Below, piece by piece: positions 1 to 9,848 of a stretch of DNA of 21,029 nucleotides. This stretch comes from Acanthamoeba lenticulata. Its lineage: Eukaryota; Discosea; Longamoebia; Acanthamoebidae. Numbering within the stretch: the stretch's first letter is position 1; every line of letters begins with the position of its first letter. The notes below the pieces were generated by a model. It was given only the letters and a program-made list of their open reading frames with translations, was not told where the DNA came from and did not search any database. The translations under genes and the position numbers were made by a program. The DNA lies in contig NAVB01001890.1 of NCBI GenBank assembly GCA_002179805.1, positions 1 to 21,029 on the forward strand. Direction: 5' to 3'.

Positions 1-1535
1 GGAGAGTAAACGGACCGCATGGATACCTGAAGGCCGACTGAATGGTCGGCGCCGAGCATGGCGGCGCGAAGATGGGAGTGCCCTCGAGCGCTGATGACAG
101 TGCCGCAGTTATATATCTCTTATTTACATAATGATCTCGTATTTCTAAAACAACATAAAAATCTAAAAAAAAAGGAAAAAAAAGAAATAAATTGAAATGA
201 CGTCAAAAAATTGAGGCGCACCAGAGACGGAACATTCAACTGCGGCGCTCAGGCCGTAGCTCTCCTCCAGCAGCTGCTGGATTCGCTCCTCGCCAGAGAG
301 GGCGATGCGCCTGCCGCTGTCGTTCGTGTCCCAAGGCTGCAGGAGGCGGTCGAGCAGCCGCTCCTTGAGTGTGCTGGAGAGCACGCGCTTTGCTTGGGCG
401 CTTTCCTGGTCCTCGGGGTGCTTGACCACGACATCCCACTCGGCATCGCTGTCCGGCCGGATCGTCGTCCGTCTCATGTCAGCTTCCACTCGAGAGAAGA
501 AGATCAAGAGAGGAGGCGAGGTGCCTGAGCTGGACATCCACGTGTTCAAGGTGGGACAGCAGGTCCAGCGCAAGATCGACGCGCAGCTTCTGCGCGCAGT
601 TGACCTTGCGCTGGGTGCGCAGGACGTCGGCCAAGGCAATCTCCCCAGGCAAGCCTCCCTGGGCGTCCTTGGTCTGCGTGCCGTCAACCGTGGCCACAAG
701 CACGAGACAAAGTCAGCGCCCGAGCCCCTGTGGAGCCAGCTCGAGGATTGGGACGCAGACCGGACGAATGCGGACGGCTGGCAGCAGCGGCAACGCTTCG
801 ATCTCGGGCGCAAAGTTGATCGTGAAGTCCTGCATATCGCGGGCACTGAGCCGGAGCTGCACGCCTGCGGTGGGGTGGTGATCGTCAACATCAACGGCCA
901 CAACCACATCATCAACACACAGCTGAAGCGATTTACCCTGCACGACCCGCGTGATGACGGACGAGCTGTATAGCTCCTGTAACTCGAGCCCGACGACGGG
1001 CTGGGCCACTGCTCTAGCCCGCGGCTGGTGGTCAGCAGCAGACAAACAGATAAATTGGCGGGGAGGCGACGTGCCGATCTCGCGGCAGGCTTGCTTCCAG
1101 GGGTGGCGCCCCGCAGGCAGGACGATCAGGGGTACGTAGGACATGAAGTGCAAGCTATAGATGCGGCCCCAAAACGAGTCGCTGTCAGCGAGCTCGCGCC
1201 AGTCCTGCCCCGTGTGTAGAGGTGGTGAACAAGAGCAAAACTTGAGCTGCGTAGTTGAAGAAAGAGGCAACCTTATTAACCGCGCTGGCCTTTCCCAGCG
1301 CAGGGATGTCGAGGTAGAGAAAGATTTGGAAGACGAGTTCCCACGGCAGCCAGCCCGCTGGACCAAAGACGTGCTCCAGCGAGCGGTGACGAGGGGGCGC
1401 TGTCCATAGGCTTGCAAGCGGTTCCACTCGTTGCATGTAAGCTGTTGTTGTGGCAGCTGTTCCCCACGCTTGTTGGCAACGTCGAGCCCAACCACCTAAA
1501 GGAAAATAGTTTTCGTTCTCTTCACCAAACGTCAT
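1..1535 (-). CDS. F-box protein, 3' part beyond the left edge
   Basis: Product unknown beyond an F-box, the Skp1-binding adaptor of SCF ubiquitin ligases. Exon 1 (1535-1272) carries LPWELVFQIF...LDIPAL...AVNK. Splicing out 1271-1205 (phase 0) joins this to DWRELADSDSFWGRIY, which completes a typical F-box with its trailing Trp residues. The reading continues on the minus strand through about 761. A TGA at 713-715 can be removed by an intron 760-674 (phase 0), leading to an exon starting TKDAQGGLPGEI. A 57-bp in-frame intron 1070-1014 is optional. After about position 560 the frame changes once more, and an open segment (about 455-225, containing DAEWDVVVKHPEDQ) follows, but I could not fix that junction. 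A further exon probably lies at about 90-35, ending at a GTATCC donor. The start at 1535 is the first ATG in frame; a later ATG near 1434 would also keep the F-box. Strand is favoured by the F-box and by clean splice phases. Confidence 0.55.
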
Positions 1536-1681
1536 TCAGAAATTTTGACTGCGCTGAAAAGAAAGAATTCTTAACATTCAGGACAGAAAAGGAGTCATGT
1601 TTTCATGCAAGCGCTTTCTTCCGCCGAAGCGGGAATCGTAATTGCGATGATGTGGAGCCACCAACCTGAGTGCGCAAAAGG

Positions 1682-2376
1682 ATGGCTCAACATGAAGAGG
1701 ACGACTGGGCCTAGTTGATAGCTCTGCAGCAAGATGAGGACGAGCTGGCAAGTCTTGGGCTGATGCGGCTGGAGGAGTACCATGAGCAGAGCAATCCAAC
1801 CGCCTCTCGAGAGGTTTGCCTGGAGAGAGCTTTGAAAGGCAGCCTACGAGATCCTCAGGGAGGCAACGCATCGAAGCAGAGCAAGTCGAGGAGGAGGAAC
1901 GACGTCGCCAGGAGCTGGAGGCACGTCAATTTGAGCAGCGACTGTGCGCGTCAGCCGAAGCATTGAAGCAGAGGAGCTGCGGCTCGCTGCCTTAAGAGCT
2001 CTGGCAAAACATCCTCGATACGGCAGAGGTCTTCACGGTAGTGCAGATCAGTCTCTCGCTCTACGCGCGCCGCATGGCCAACCACTATCTCGAACATGCA
2101 ATACTCATTCAGAAGGGCCAGCCCAAGTCCCGCCTTGCTATCCCGCCCTTCGTATGGACGACGTCGACTTGGCCACCACTACAGAGCTGCGGCGCAAGCC
2201 AGGGACTCCCTCCCGCGTCGAGCACCTCATCCTTCACCGTTCGCCTGAACTCAGCTACGACTACCTTCCCCGGGCTTCGCCTGATGCACATCACGATGAA
2301 GTCCCGTGCGACTCTGCTTCACTCCTACTCGGCACTCCTCCCTGCGGTGACAGTCACGCACCGCGTGTTCGTGTGA
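1682..2376 (+). pseudogene. decayed F-box protein gene
   Basis: Remnant of a coding region with coiled-coil and F-box character. From ATG 1682 the frame reads MAQHEEDDWA and then hits TAG at 1712-1714; past that it stays open to about 1966. A second frame carries an Arg/Glu-rich helix (RQRIEAEQVEEEERRRQELEA, shown here as RQRIEAEQVEEEERRR and ELEARQFEQ) and runs into LP-stop-ELWQNIL, where TAA at 1993-1995 interrupts what looks like the LPxELW core of an F-box. That frame then stays open to the TGA at 2374-2376. I found no GT-AG intron that restores one frame. The lesions suggest a pseudogene, but an unusual multi-exon gene or sequence errors cannot be excluded. F-box similarity rests on this short motif only. 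Confidence 0.4.
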
Positions 2377-2650
2377 GCATAAAATGGTAACACCATTCAG
2401 AGGATATGGCCAAGCGCTCTGAAGCGCCCTTGGTCGTGTTTCCTGCACGACAAGCCGACTTGCCACTGCCGTGGAGCTGTACATCTGCTGTGCGGCTGGA
2501 CCATTATCCATGACCCCAAAATAAACTTGTTGCGAGGACTCATGGTTGGTTGATGCTCCCTTTGTGGCTCAACTGTAATTAATTACCGTTCCCTTTCGGA
2601 TGCTTGGACGAAAAAAACAAGCTCCTTTGGCAGACTGCTCGGTTGACATC

Positions 2651-5600
2651 ATGCTGCGTGGAGTGAGCACGCCATTCTGCACAGCGATGCTTCTCTTGTG
2701 GTACCTGCTTTTCTGCTACAGCTTCGGGCAGGCCTTGGCCACAGGCACCTGTACTCTTTTCGCTGCTTCCTCCCCTCTTTCATCTCCCTTTATTTGATAT
2801 TCTTTTTGTAAAAGGGACGGTGTGTGCGTCAGGATGTAATTTCACGCGTGTTGGTCCAGCCCTCCTGGCGCTCAATGCCTCTGGTGGCGGGGTGATCACC
2901 ATCAGTAGTGGTCTCTATGTCAACGAGAGTTTCGCCTCCATCACTGCTTCTTGCACCTTGCGGTAAGCCCGAACCTGACCCAGCAAGAGTGGTTGACCAA
3001 ACTGGCTGCTGCGTGAAACAGAGTGGCGGTGGGAGGCGCGACAGTTGTGGTGAGCTCTGCCTCCAGTGATGGCTACTGGTTGACCACCACAAAAGATCTG
3101 ACCATCCAAGGTGGTAAGTTGTCCCTTGTTGGCGGGGGTATTAACATGCCGGGTTCGTCACCTTTTCTTCCAATGAAACAGCTTTTTGGCCTACTAACAT
3201 AACTCCTCTAGATGTAAGCAACAGTTATAGAACATTTAATCTGTCAGCCCCACTTAACATCAGCCTTTCATCATCTCCAATCGGCACGTAAAAAAAATAC
3301 AACAAAAATGGAAGCTAAAAAACTCAACAAAAAAATTAACTTGTAATTGGACAGGTTTTAATGCTGAACAGCTTGTTTTTGTTCAGTATGACCTAATGTC
3401 AATCTCAATGTTGGCTGATGATGTTATAGGCATGTTTTCCCCCTTTGTGATGGCCACTTGTCTTATTATCTTTGATTATAGGAATTTATTTCAATCAAGG
3501 ATGCCAGTGGGAGCAAAAAGCCAATGTGTTTGTTGCATGTCAGGCCTCTTGCACAGGTATTGCCCCAACAACCATGACCCCAGAAGATATTAATGATTGT
3601 GTGTAGGTTTTCATGCACAGATAAATACACAATGGAACCAACTTGGCAACTTCACAGCACACCTTGGAACTGGCATAGGTTTGTTTTATCATCACTTGTT
3701 GTTTACCTCCACATTAACCTTTCATCTTGCAGGAGTTTACATGGTTCTTCAACCAACTTGGATCCAAAGTGGCACAGTAAACATTACTGGTGGTGGTATG
3801 TGTTTACTTTTGTCTGATTGTTTCATCATCTGAGTTCCCCATACACGTTTTGCAGGAGTTAATATTGAATATGGAGATTGGACATCCAAAGGGCTAGTCA
3901 ACATTGACTCTCGGCAAGGCGCTTATGGTGCCATTCTTCTCCTTGGTAGCTTACCTAAAAGCTGATCTTCTTTTCCCTATGTATCAGGAATCCAGGTCAC
4001 TGGCGGTGGCCCTGACTTCATATATGCTTACTGGAACCAAGATGCACCTTTGCATGTGTCTGTTGGGAACGGAGCTACTGGTACATTTTGTTGCTCTTAC
4101 TTTGTGTTTTTGTTGCTTGCTCACTGGGCTCATGCAGGAGTAAAGCTGTATATGGTTGGCTGGCTACAAACTGCCGCAACAACAATCCAAGTCGGCAATA
4201 CAGCCACAGGTGCGTCCTCTTCCAACTTCTTGCTCACGTGCTGATCAAGAGACGCAGGCGTTTATGTGGGCCAGTCTACTTGGTCGCAGAACAGTACCAC
4301 CACTATCGCCATGGGCAATTCTTCCACTGGTAGTCTCAATCACAACGCTTCCATTCATTGTTGGCTGGCGCTAATGGACTTGGGCCCTGCAGGCGTGGTC
4401 GTTGGAAGTTTGGATCCCTCCAGCCCGGCCAAGTGGTGGGTGTATGCTGCAGCCACCATCGTCGTGCCCTTGGCCGGCAGCGTTGGCGCACGCTTCACCT
4501 CAGAGAGAGTTTACCTGGACGTTAGCCCCAACGGTGCCTTGAATGTTGTATGCAAGGATGCGGGGGCGCTGTCCATCAACTATCCCAACCAAACCCAGTG
4601 TTGCGGGCCCTGCATGGGGCCTTACAACTACACCCTTCGCTCCTCTGGCGCTGACAGTGCGTTTCCCTCCAGCTGTGTTCACTGCTCAGATGACGGTACT
4701 GATGTAACAATACCTGGTTGGTGTGGCAATGTAGACACGTGCGTGGCGCCGTCGACGACTCCATCCCCCTCGCAGTCTCCGTCAATGACACCCTCTCCTT
4801 CCGTCACGCCTACCAACACGCCATCAGCCACCTTTTCGCCCACTTCATCACCGACAACAAGCCCTACGCCATCGGCAACCAACTCGCCCTCATCATCACC
4901 GTCGCCATCACCAGCGTACTTTCAATCAAACGAAAGCGCGACCGTGGTGACGGAGCCTGTGCTACAGTTCAACTACTCGGCCCCTCAACTCCTCATTCTT
5001 CCCTCTGGTTCGCAACACTTCTCAATGTCTGGCTTCTTTTTTTTTTTTTTTGTTTGTTTCATTTCTAAAATAATTTGCATTCATTGCCCGGGCGCAGACA
5101 ACAAGGGTCAACTGCGAGAGAGCGCGGCAGTGTCGCTGGCACTTGCCACCATCCACGAGGTGAGCCTCAACAGCAGTTCCAACGCCGCAGTGGCCGAGGT
5201 GGTGGCCAACGCCACATGCACCAATGGCTCGTGGGCAGCCACAGCTGAAGCGCTCGCAACCGCGGGCGCAGCGCAGTCCTTCACCTACTCGTGCCTCCTC
5301 GCCATCACCAACAAGGCCAACGAGACTCAGCCAGATGGCGTCGTGTTGGAGCTGCAGTTCGACCTGTTCAGCAACACGACGACGGTGTCGCTGGCGCAGC
5401 TGGTCAACCTGACCCTCACGCCCTCGCTCACCAAGCTTTCTGTCCGCCTGCGCGGCGCGTGGCCCTGGCAATCGGCCTCAAGCCGGCTCGAGCTGCATGT
5501 GGCCATCAGGCCGTCCTTCAGTCAAGCCGTCCTGGTCTCATCATCATCGCAAGCGACTCTGCACGAGGGCAACAACAAAACGACTGCAACGACAACGACG

Positions 5601-6117
5601 TGGCGGCTCGAGGGCCAGAGCCTGGCCACGAGTGAGCTTTGGTGGCGAGAGACCACCGTGCGACTGGTCGACGTGGTGGAGCTCGACGGCGCAGCTCGCG
5701 TGGGCGCCTCCTGGGTGAGTGCCTCCTTTGAGGGCGCTTCCAATTCCTCAGCGAGGCCGTCGAGGCTGGTGCTGTCATTCGGGCAGTTCAACGAGTCGCT
5801 GGCCTATGATCCTGGTTCGAGACCACTCCCTCCATTCTTCGTATTCTCTCTCTTTCTCTTTCTCACATTCTTTCCCAACTGGTCGTTGGCGGGCAGACTT
5901 TGGCGTGTTGTTGGGCTCGCCAGCCAAAGGTGGAGACGACGGAGGAGGAAACAGCGACAACTTGGGCGTCATCATTGGCGTGTCTGTTGCCGTGCCTGTG
6001 GCGCTGGCGTTTGTGGTTGTCGTGGTGGTGGTCGGTGTCGTGCTGAAGCACAAGCACCGCAAGCGGTCACGGAAGCAACTCGGTCTGAGTTTGCGAGCCA
6101 ACGATCATCTCCTTTGA
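2651..6117 (+). CDS. type I membrane protein with exon-encoded beta-helix-like repeats (surface receptor or adhesin)
   Basis: Predicted 852-residue cell-surface protein. Fifteen exons give one unbroken frame: 2651-2750, 2815-2962, 3022-3113, 3212-3283, 3355-3429, 3482-3556, 3607-3678, 3733-3795, 3856-3927, 3988-4080, 4138-4209, 4258-4329, 4393-5007, 5098-5814, 5897-6117. Layout: signal peptide (LLLWYLLFCYSFGQALA, ending near residue 30); an N-cap with CASGCNF...ITISSGLY as in parallel beta-helix proteins; nine short repeats each on its own phase-1 exon (residues about 114-335); a region with clustered cysteines (CCGPC, CVHC); a Ser/Thr/Pro linker (about 456-510); a 250-residue Asn/Ser-rich ectodomain; a transmembrane helix (about 803-829) and a short basic tail. 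Many NxS/T sites imply N-glycosylation. The last 250 ectodomain residues and helix match the gene at 9849. ATG 2651 is preferred over in-frame ATG 2600 because the signal peptide then starts near the N-terminus. Two junctions (3284 and 3430) need GC donors. Ligand unknown. Confidence 0.72.
3212..4329 (+). repeat. nine symmetric phase-1 exons, one protein repeat each
   Basis: Nine consecutive exons of 63-93 nt, mostly 72 or 75 nt (24 or 25 codons), all begin and end in phase 1 inside a Gly codon. Their products share a loose pattern G-(V/I/F)-x-(V/L) ... W-x-Q ... (V/I)-x-(V/L)-x-(G/S) ... T-G, for example GVYVGQSTWSQ...AMGNSSTG and GVKLYMVGWLQ...QVGNTATG. The unit size suits one coil of a beta-helix. 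The first exons of the array are visibly more AT-rich than the rest of the gene. Confidence 0.7.
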
Positions 6118-6190
6118 CCTCGCTCCCGTCCCGGTGTTCCTCTCAACTCTTGGGGTTTTTCCCCACCACATAAAAAAGAGCTGTTCACCA

Positions 6191-6228
6191 CTAGGCGCGT
6201 TTATTGCTGCTGTACTGGTCGGCCGTTG
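6191..6228 (-). pseudogene. copy of the 3' end of the Costars gene
   Basis: The segment repeats the end of the Costars gene at 9034-9074. Sixteen bases (6191-6206) and twelve bases (6217-6228) are identical, separated by 10 instead of 13 bases. Read on the minus strand both encode Asn-Gly-Arg-Pro, a few residues, Gln, stop, so the length difference is one codon. Upstream minus-strand sequence has a faint resemblance to the rest of the last Costars exon (Ser-Pro, Gly-Glu-Leu in shifted frames). It may be a gene remnant, or an alternative last exon of the F-box/WD40 gene, which ends nearby. Confidence 0.4.
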
Positions 6229-6319
6229 GCCCGGGCCCACTGGAACAGGGCCACATGTCTAGCGTGCTGTTTGTTGGAGCTCGCCCGTGGGCTATCGTGC
6301 TTGTCCAGAGATGTCCTAC

Positions 6320-8256
6320 CTACAGTTCTATACAAGGTGGGCGCCGAAGTCTTCCACGCCGAAAGCACTCGCTGCTTCCCTCGAAGTCATAGAGCAAAAC
6401 TCGCTCCTCCCACTGCGGCGGTGTGTTGTTGTCAACGTTGATCGCAACCATGATAAGATGAAAGCCAACGGTACCGTTGCGACGGCGAGGAACCGAGTCG
6501 TCGCGGCGAACGAGATGACGTCTTGTATGCCGGGTCTGGCCTGACACCAAACGTGACGATTGCCTTGGCTGTCCAGGTCCCAGAGCCGCAGATAAGGTCC
6601 TTCGCCTAGAGTATGGGTGTGCGTCATGTAAGCAAGCAGCTTGCAGGAAAAACACTGGTCGTTGGTGGCCAACCTGACAGTATGACAGATGGTTGTGTTG
6701 CAAAGTGCTTCTTCTGCATTCCGTGGATCGTAACTCGCTCGAAGAAATTACTGAGCGTCCTGATGATCGCACCCTGGCCGCGAGACCAGAGCTTTACGGT
6801 CAGATCTGCAGGTTGTGTGGTGGTGTAAATCTTGGGATAAAGTACTTGATGGCCAATGACGGAGGTTGTGTACCATCACTGCTGCTGATGATCTGCTCTT
6901 GGTCAGGGCCATGCAAGAGGATTGAATTCACATGCCCAGCGTCTTCAAAACTGTGTGCAGGCTGTCCCGAACGCAGATCCCAGTCGATCATCCGCCTATC
7001 GACTGTGCACGCCCGTCGTTGTCAACAACCGGTTCAAGAAGTTGGTTTTTGGGGGGAATGAGACCTGAGCCAGAAACCAACGCGCCAGATTGAAGTTGCA
7101 GGCAGGTCGCAAAGCCATTATGCCCCGCAAGCCGCTGGACAAACTGACCGGTCTCCAGGCTGAACAAACAGATGTCACCATTCGCATAGCCCACGGCGGC
7201 AATGGTGGGCTCGACCACGAGAGAGGCAACCCCCATGCAGGAGGGATAAGTGTTGGGAACAGCTGGAGCCAAAGCACTTGTGTCAGCGGATATACACGAA
7301 AAATACTATAATATTTTATTTTAAAAAAATTAAATTAAAAGCACAAGATTCCATACCAAGGGAGCATAGCAAATTGGCGTTGTCAGCATCCCAGACCTGC
7401 ACACAGAGTGAGTTCACGTTGTCATCTCTAAAGGGAACAGCGGCATCATACTTGAGTGGTTGTACTCTCCCCGTTCGCAGAGAGAAGGACGTTTGAAGAG
7501 GTTGAAGGGGTGTGCGGCACAAACGTCATAAATGGTCCGCCACCACTGCACGAGGGCCGGCTTTCAAGTGTCTTAGCGTCCCACATGTGCACTGCTCTTC
7601 GGGTTGCCGACGCCAACCAGAGACCGTCTGGGGACAGCTGTAAGTTTTCCACAGCGCCTCCCTGGCCCCTGCGCAAGCGGGCCAGGGCTCTTTTGTTCCG
7701 CTTTCGTGTCTTGCGTTCGTTCTCCTCTTTGTCGTCGTCCGCAAGTGCCCTGCTGACCGGCAGGTCCAGCACGCCCACTGCTCCTCTCTTCATCCTGCAC
7801 TCCAAGTCAACTACGCTTAACCCTATGTTCCTTCATCAAGAAGCGAGAACGTAGGTGGACGAACGAGAATATGAGGCGCTCGTGTGCCTCGTCGATCACC
7901 ATGCACTGGGCAGGTCCTACGAGCAGCGTCGCGGCCACAGTGATGTCGCACTGCCCGCTAGCCCAGTTCCCCTCCACAGTGGCCAGCTCTCCCCACAGGC
8001 GCTTCGTTAGCAGGTTGCCCTCGAGAGCAGCTGCTCTCCTTCTGCTGCACAAGTCCAACCAGGCCGCGCGATCAGGTCCTCCCGAGGTGGCAAAGGCCAG
8101 AATGAAGGAGCGCCAGAGCTCAGGATCCTCGCTGGCGGCTCGCCACTCCGAGCACACCAGCGCCAAGCGGCCCACATCGCGCACAGTGAAGAAGCTGAAG
8201 ATGTGCGTCCACATTTCAAGGGGTAGACGTGGTCCGGCAGGGGTTATCAGTTCCAT
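6320..8256 (-). CDS. F-box/WD40-repeat protein (SCF substrate receptor)
   Basis: Predicted 490-residue SCF ubiquitin-ligase substrate adaptor. Eight exons on the minus strand: 8256-7851, 7777-7452, 7396-7357, 7262-7065, 7002-6874, 6805-6656, 6605-6475, 6412-6320; every junction keeps phase. The F-box is at residues about 11-55 (RLPLEMWTHIFSFF...LVCSEWR...LWRSFI). WD40 blades follow, recognisable by VENLQLSPDGLWLASA...VHMWDAKT, TTQVWDADNANLL, AAVGYANGDICLFSLETG, SGALVSGSVDRRMIDWDLRSGQ, QIISSSDDLTVKLWSRG, EGPYLRLWDLDSQG and RVLLYDFEG; several of these only form after splicing, which supports the model. The F-box binds Skp1 and the propeller selects substrates in this family; the substrate is unknown. 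The last exon is the least certain part. The ATG at 8256 directly precedes the F-box. Tandem TATA-like motifs lie about 100-130 bp upstream. Confidence 0.85.
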
Positions 8257-8353
8257 GTTGGTAGCGTGCTCTCCTGGCCGAGAGTTTGTGTATTACACTC
8301 TTGTCGGCCGATTATGTCGGGCGAGCAACGGGAAAGTTCTCGGTCATCATTTC

Positions 8354-8388
8354 CCTCGCCTTTTTATCTTTTCCTCGCCTTTTTATCT
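8354..8388 (-). promoter_or_regulatory. tandem TATA-like elements upstream of the F-box/WD40 gene
   Basis: A 16-base sequence is repeated exactly at 8354-8369 and 8373-8388. On the minus strand each copy reads AGATAAAAAGGCGAGG, so each holds an ATAAAA box followed by a GC-rich stretch. They lie 98-132 bp upstream of the ATG at 8256, a reasonable core-promoter distance. The role is inferred from position and composition only. Confidence 0.3.
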
Positions 8389-9043
8389 GTAGGGTACATT
8401 CAAGCGGCGTGAGCACGTCCTGCAAAAACACCTGCCATGACCCTGCAAAGTCCACTTCCTACCTCAAGGGGCTGGCGTACCTGTTCCAGTTGCTGTTGTT
8501 GCTGCCCTGGTTGTTCGGTCGATGTACCGCGCCCCCATTGGCGATCTTTGCCACTACGTTTGGCCTTGCTTCTTCTACAAGATTTCAGGTCATGGCTGAC
8601 GAAGTGGCTGTGTTCACTACTTGGGACAGGCTTCGCCAATGCAGGGACATGGCGGCATGAGTCATGGTTTGTTGTGTGTACGATTGCGCTCCATGTTCAG
8701 CGCGAAAAATGATGTTGCCAATGAACGAGTCGTTAAGAGGTAGATGATCTACATGATTTCACCATGTAGATGGAGCTCTCGTCTAGCCAAGGCATCCATA
8801 AGGCCCGTCCACATGAGTGTATTGTGTGCGCGTCGATGAGGAGTAGCACGACATGGCAATGCACTCAGCTGCAGCTTCATCCGTACGTTAGAAGTCCAGG
8901 CAAGCAAGACTGCGCAGGTACTTGTGCAAGTACCACTCTTTTCTCTGCCTTTCTGTGTTTGTTGTGCTCACGGGAGGAGACCCGGCCTGGCGGTAGACAA
9001 CTCTTGGCCTGGAAAGGAGGCAAAAAGCAAGAGCTAGGCGCGT
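8389..9043. other. intergenic stretch with no supported gene
   Basis: This lies between the promoter side of the F-box/WD40 gene and the 3' end of the Costars gene. Short open frames exist on the plus strand (8286-8660 and 8770-9081), but they lack recognisable domains, splice logic or composition bias, and I do not call them. A perfect hairpin sits at 8747-8771. The leucine-rich stretch YLFQLLLLLPWLFG in the 8286 frame could be a membrane segment, but nothing else supports a gene. Confidence 0.4.
8747..8771. repeat. perfect 9-bp inverted repeat, 7-base loop
   Basis: ATCTACATG at 8747-8755 is the exact reverse complement of CATGTAGAT at 8763-8771, with loop ATTTCAC. It sits in otherwise featureless intergenic DNA. 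It could form a small hairpin or be a dimeric protein-binding site; no function can be read from it. Confidence 0.5.
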
Positions 9044-9469
9044 TTATTGTTTCTTGTCTGCCGGTCGGCCGTTGTACGTAATGACAACGTCGTCATGCGC
9101 TCCTTGAAGCAGAAGATTGCCCATGGGCGAGTTGTATGAAATGATTCCCTGCCAATCGAGAGTTGTTCATAATTCGAGTGGCAAGGGCACCCAAGAGCAA
9201 CCCCAAGGGGAGATGAATGAGGCGCACCTGCTTCTTGGCGGCAATCATGGTCCCGACGAGCGATTCGAACGCGCCGCCGCAGCCCTTGGCGTAGAAGATC
9301 TGCTTAAAGGTGAAGGTGCCCCCCACGCCACCCGACAAGTCCTCACAGAACTTGATGAGCTTCTCAATTTCCTCGGATACAGAATAATCCTGCTCACCAT
9401 TTTTTAGTTCGTGAGAAGAGAACGAGAGAACACGAAGGGAAGGGAAGGGAAGGTAAGCACCTTGGCCAT
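9044..9469 (-). CDS. Costars domain protein (ABRACL-like actin regulator)
   Basis: Small protein of 91 residues made almost entirely of a Costars domain, as in Dictyostelium costars and human ABRACL, which affect actin dynamics and cell motility. Three exons on the minus strand: 9469-9461 (only Met-Ala-Lys), 9389-9228, 9148-9044; both introns are phase 0. Family signatures after splicing: EEIEKLIKFCEDL at the N-terminus, TFTFKQIFYAKG, FESLVGTMIAAKKQGIISY in the middle, and LLLQGAHDDVVITY near the C-terminus. Length matches the roughly 80-residue family. The start is fixed by the tiny first exon; an ATG inside intron 1 would read out of frame. It diverges from the membrane-protein gene at 9849, 379 bp away. 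Confidence 0.9.
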
Positions 9470-9848
9470 GTTCTGAGAGAGATGTGTGAGAAGGCCTAAT
9501 CCAACAATAAAGCCAATATTAACAAACTAAATTAAAGTAAACGTGTCGACGGCAAGGCGCAACCGGTGTGTCGTGCAGGGGAACTAAGGCATGTTCGGCA
9601 ACTCCCAGGTCGGCGGATGGGCAGCCGTTGGCGCTCACTGGCAGAGGAATGGGAGGGCCCTCCAGTAGGGCACTTTCGAGAACATGCAGCGAGGCGGCCA
9701 CTCGATGTGCTCCAGTTGGCGCGTGGAGCTCCTTAAAGACTTAAGTGAAGCAAATACCAAGCGCTTTTCCTCGAGGCATTGTGGCGATCCGGCCAGGAGG
9801 AGCATATTCCGCGCTGAGGGTTTATGTATTGTGTAAACTTCTCGAAGC
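9470..9848. promoter_or_regulatory. divergent intergenic region between Costars and membrane-protein genes
   Basis: 379 bp separate the two divergent start codons, so both promoters should lie here. I see a GGGAA-rich stretch in the adjacent Costars intron and an imperfect GTTTA...TAAAC inverted repeat at about 9820-9838 just upstream of ATG 9849, but no clear TATA box. Minus-strand open frames across this region look incidental. Confidence 0.35.

Noticed and set aside
305..973. Plus-strand open frame over the left F-box gene
   Set aside because: The minus strand gives an F-box with clean splice phase; the plus frame has no recognisable motif.
8286..8660. Plus-strand open frame with a Leu-rich stretch
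   Set aside because: No domain, no splice support and no second feature; too weak to call a gene.
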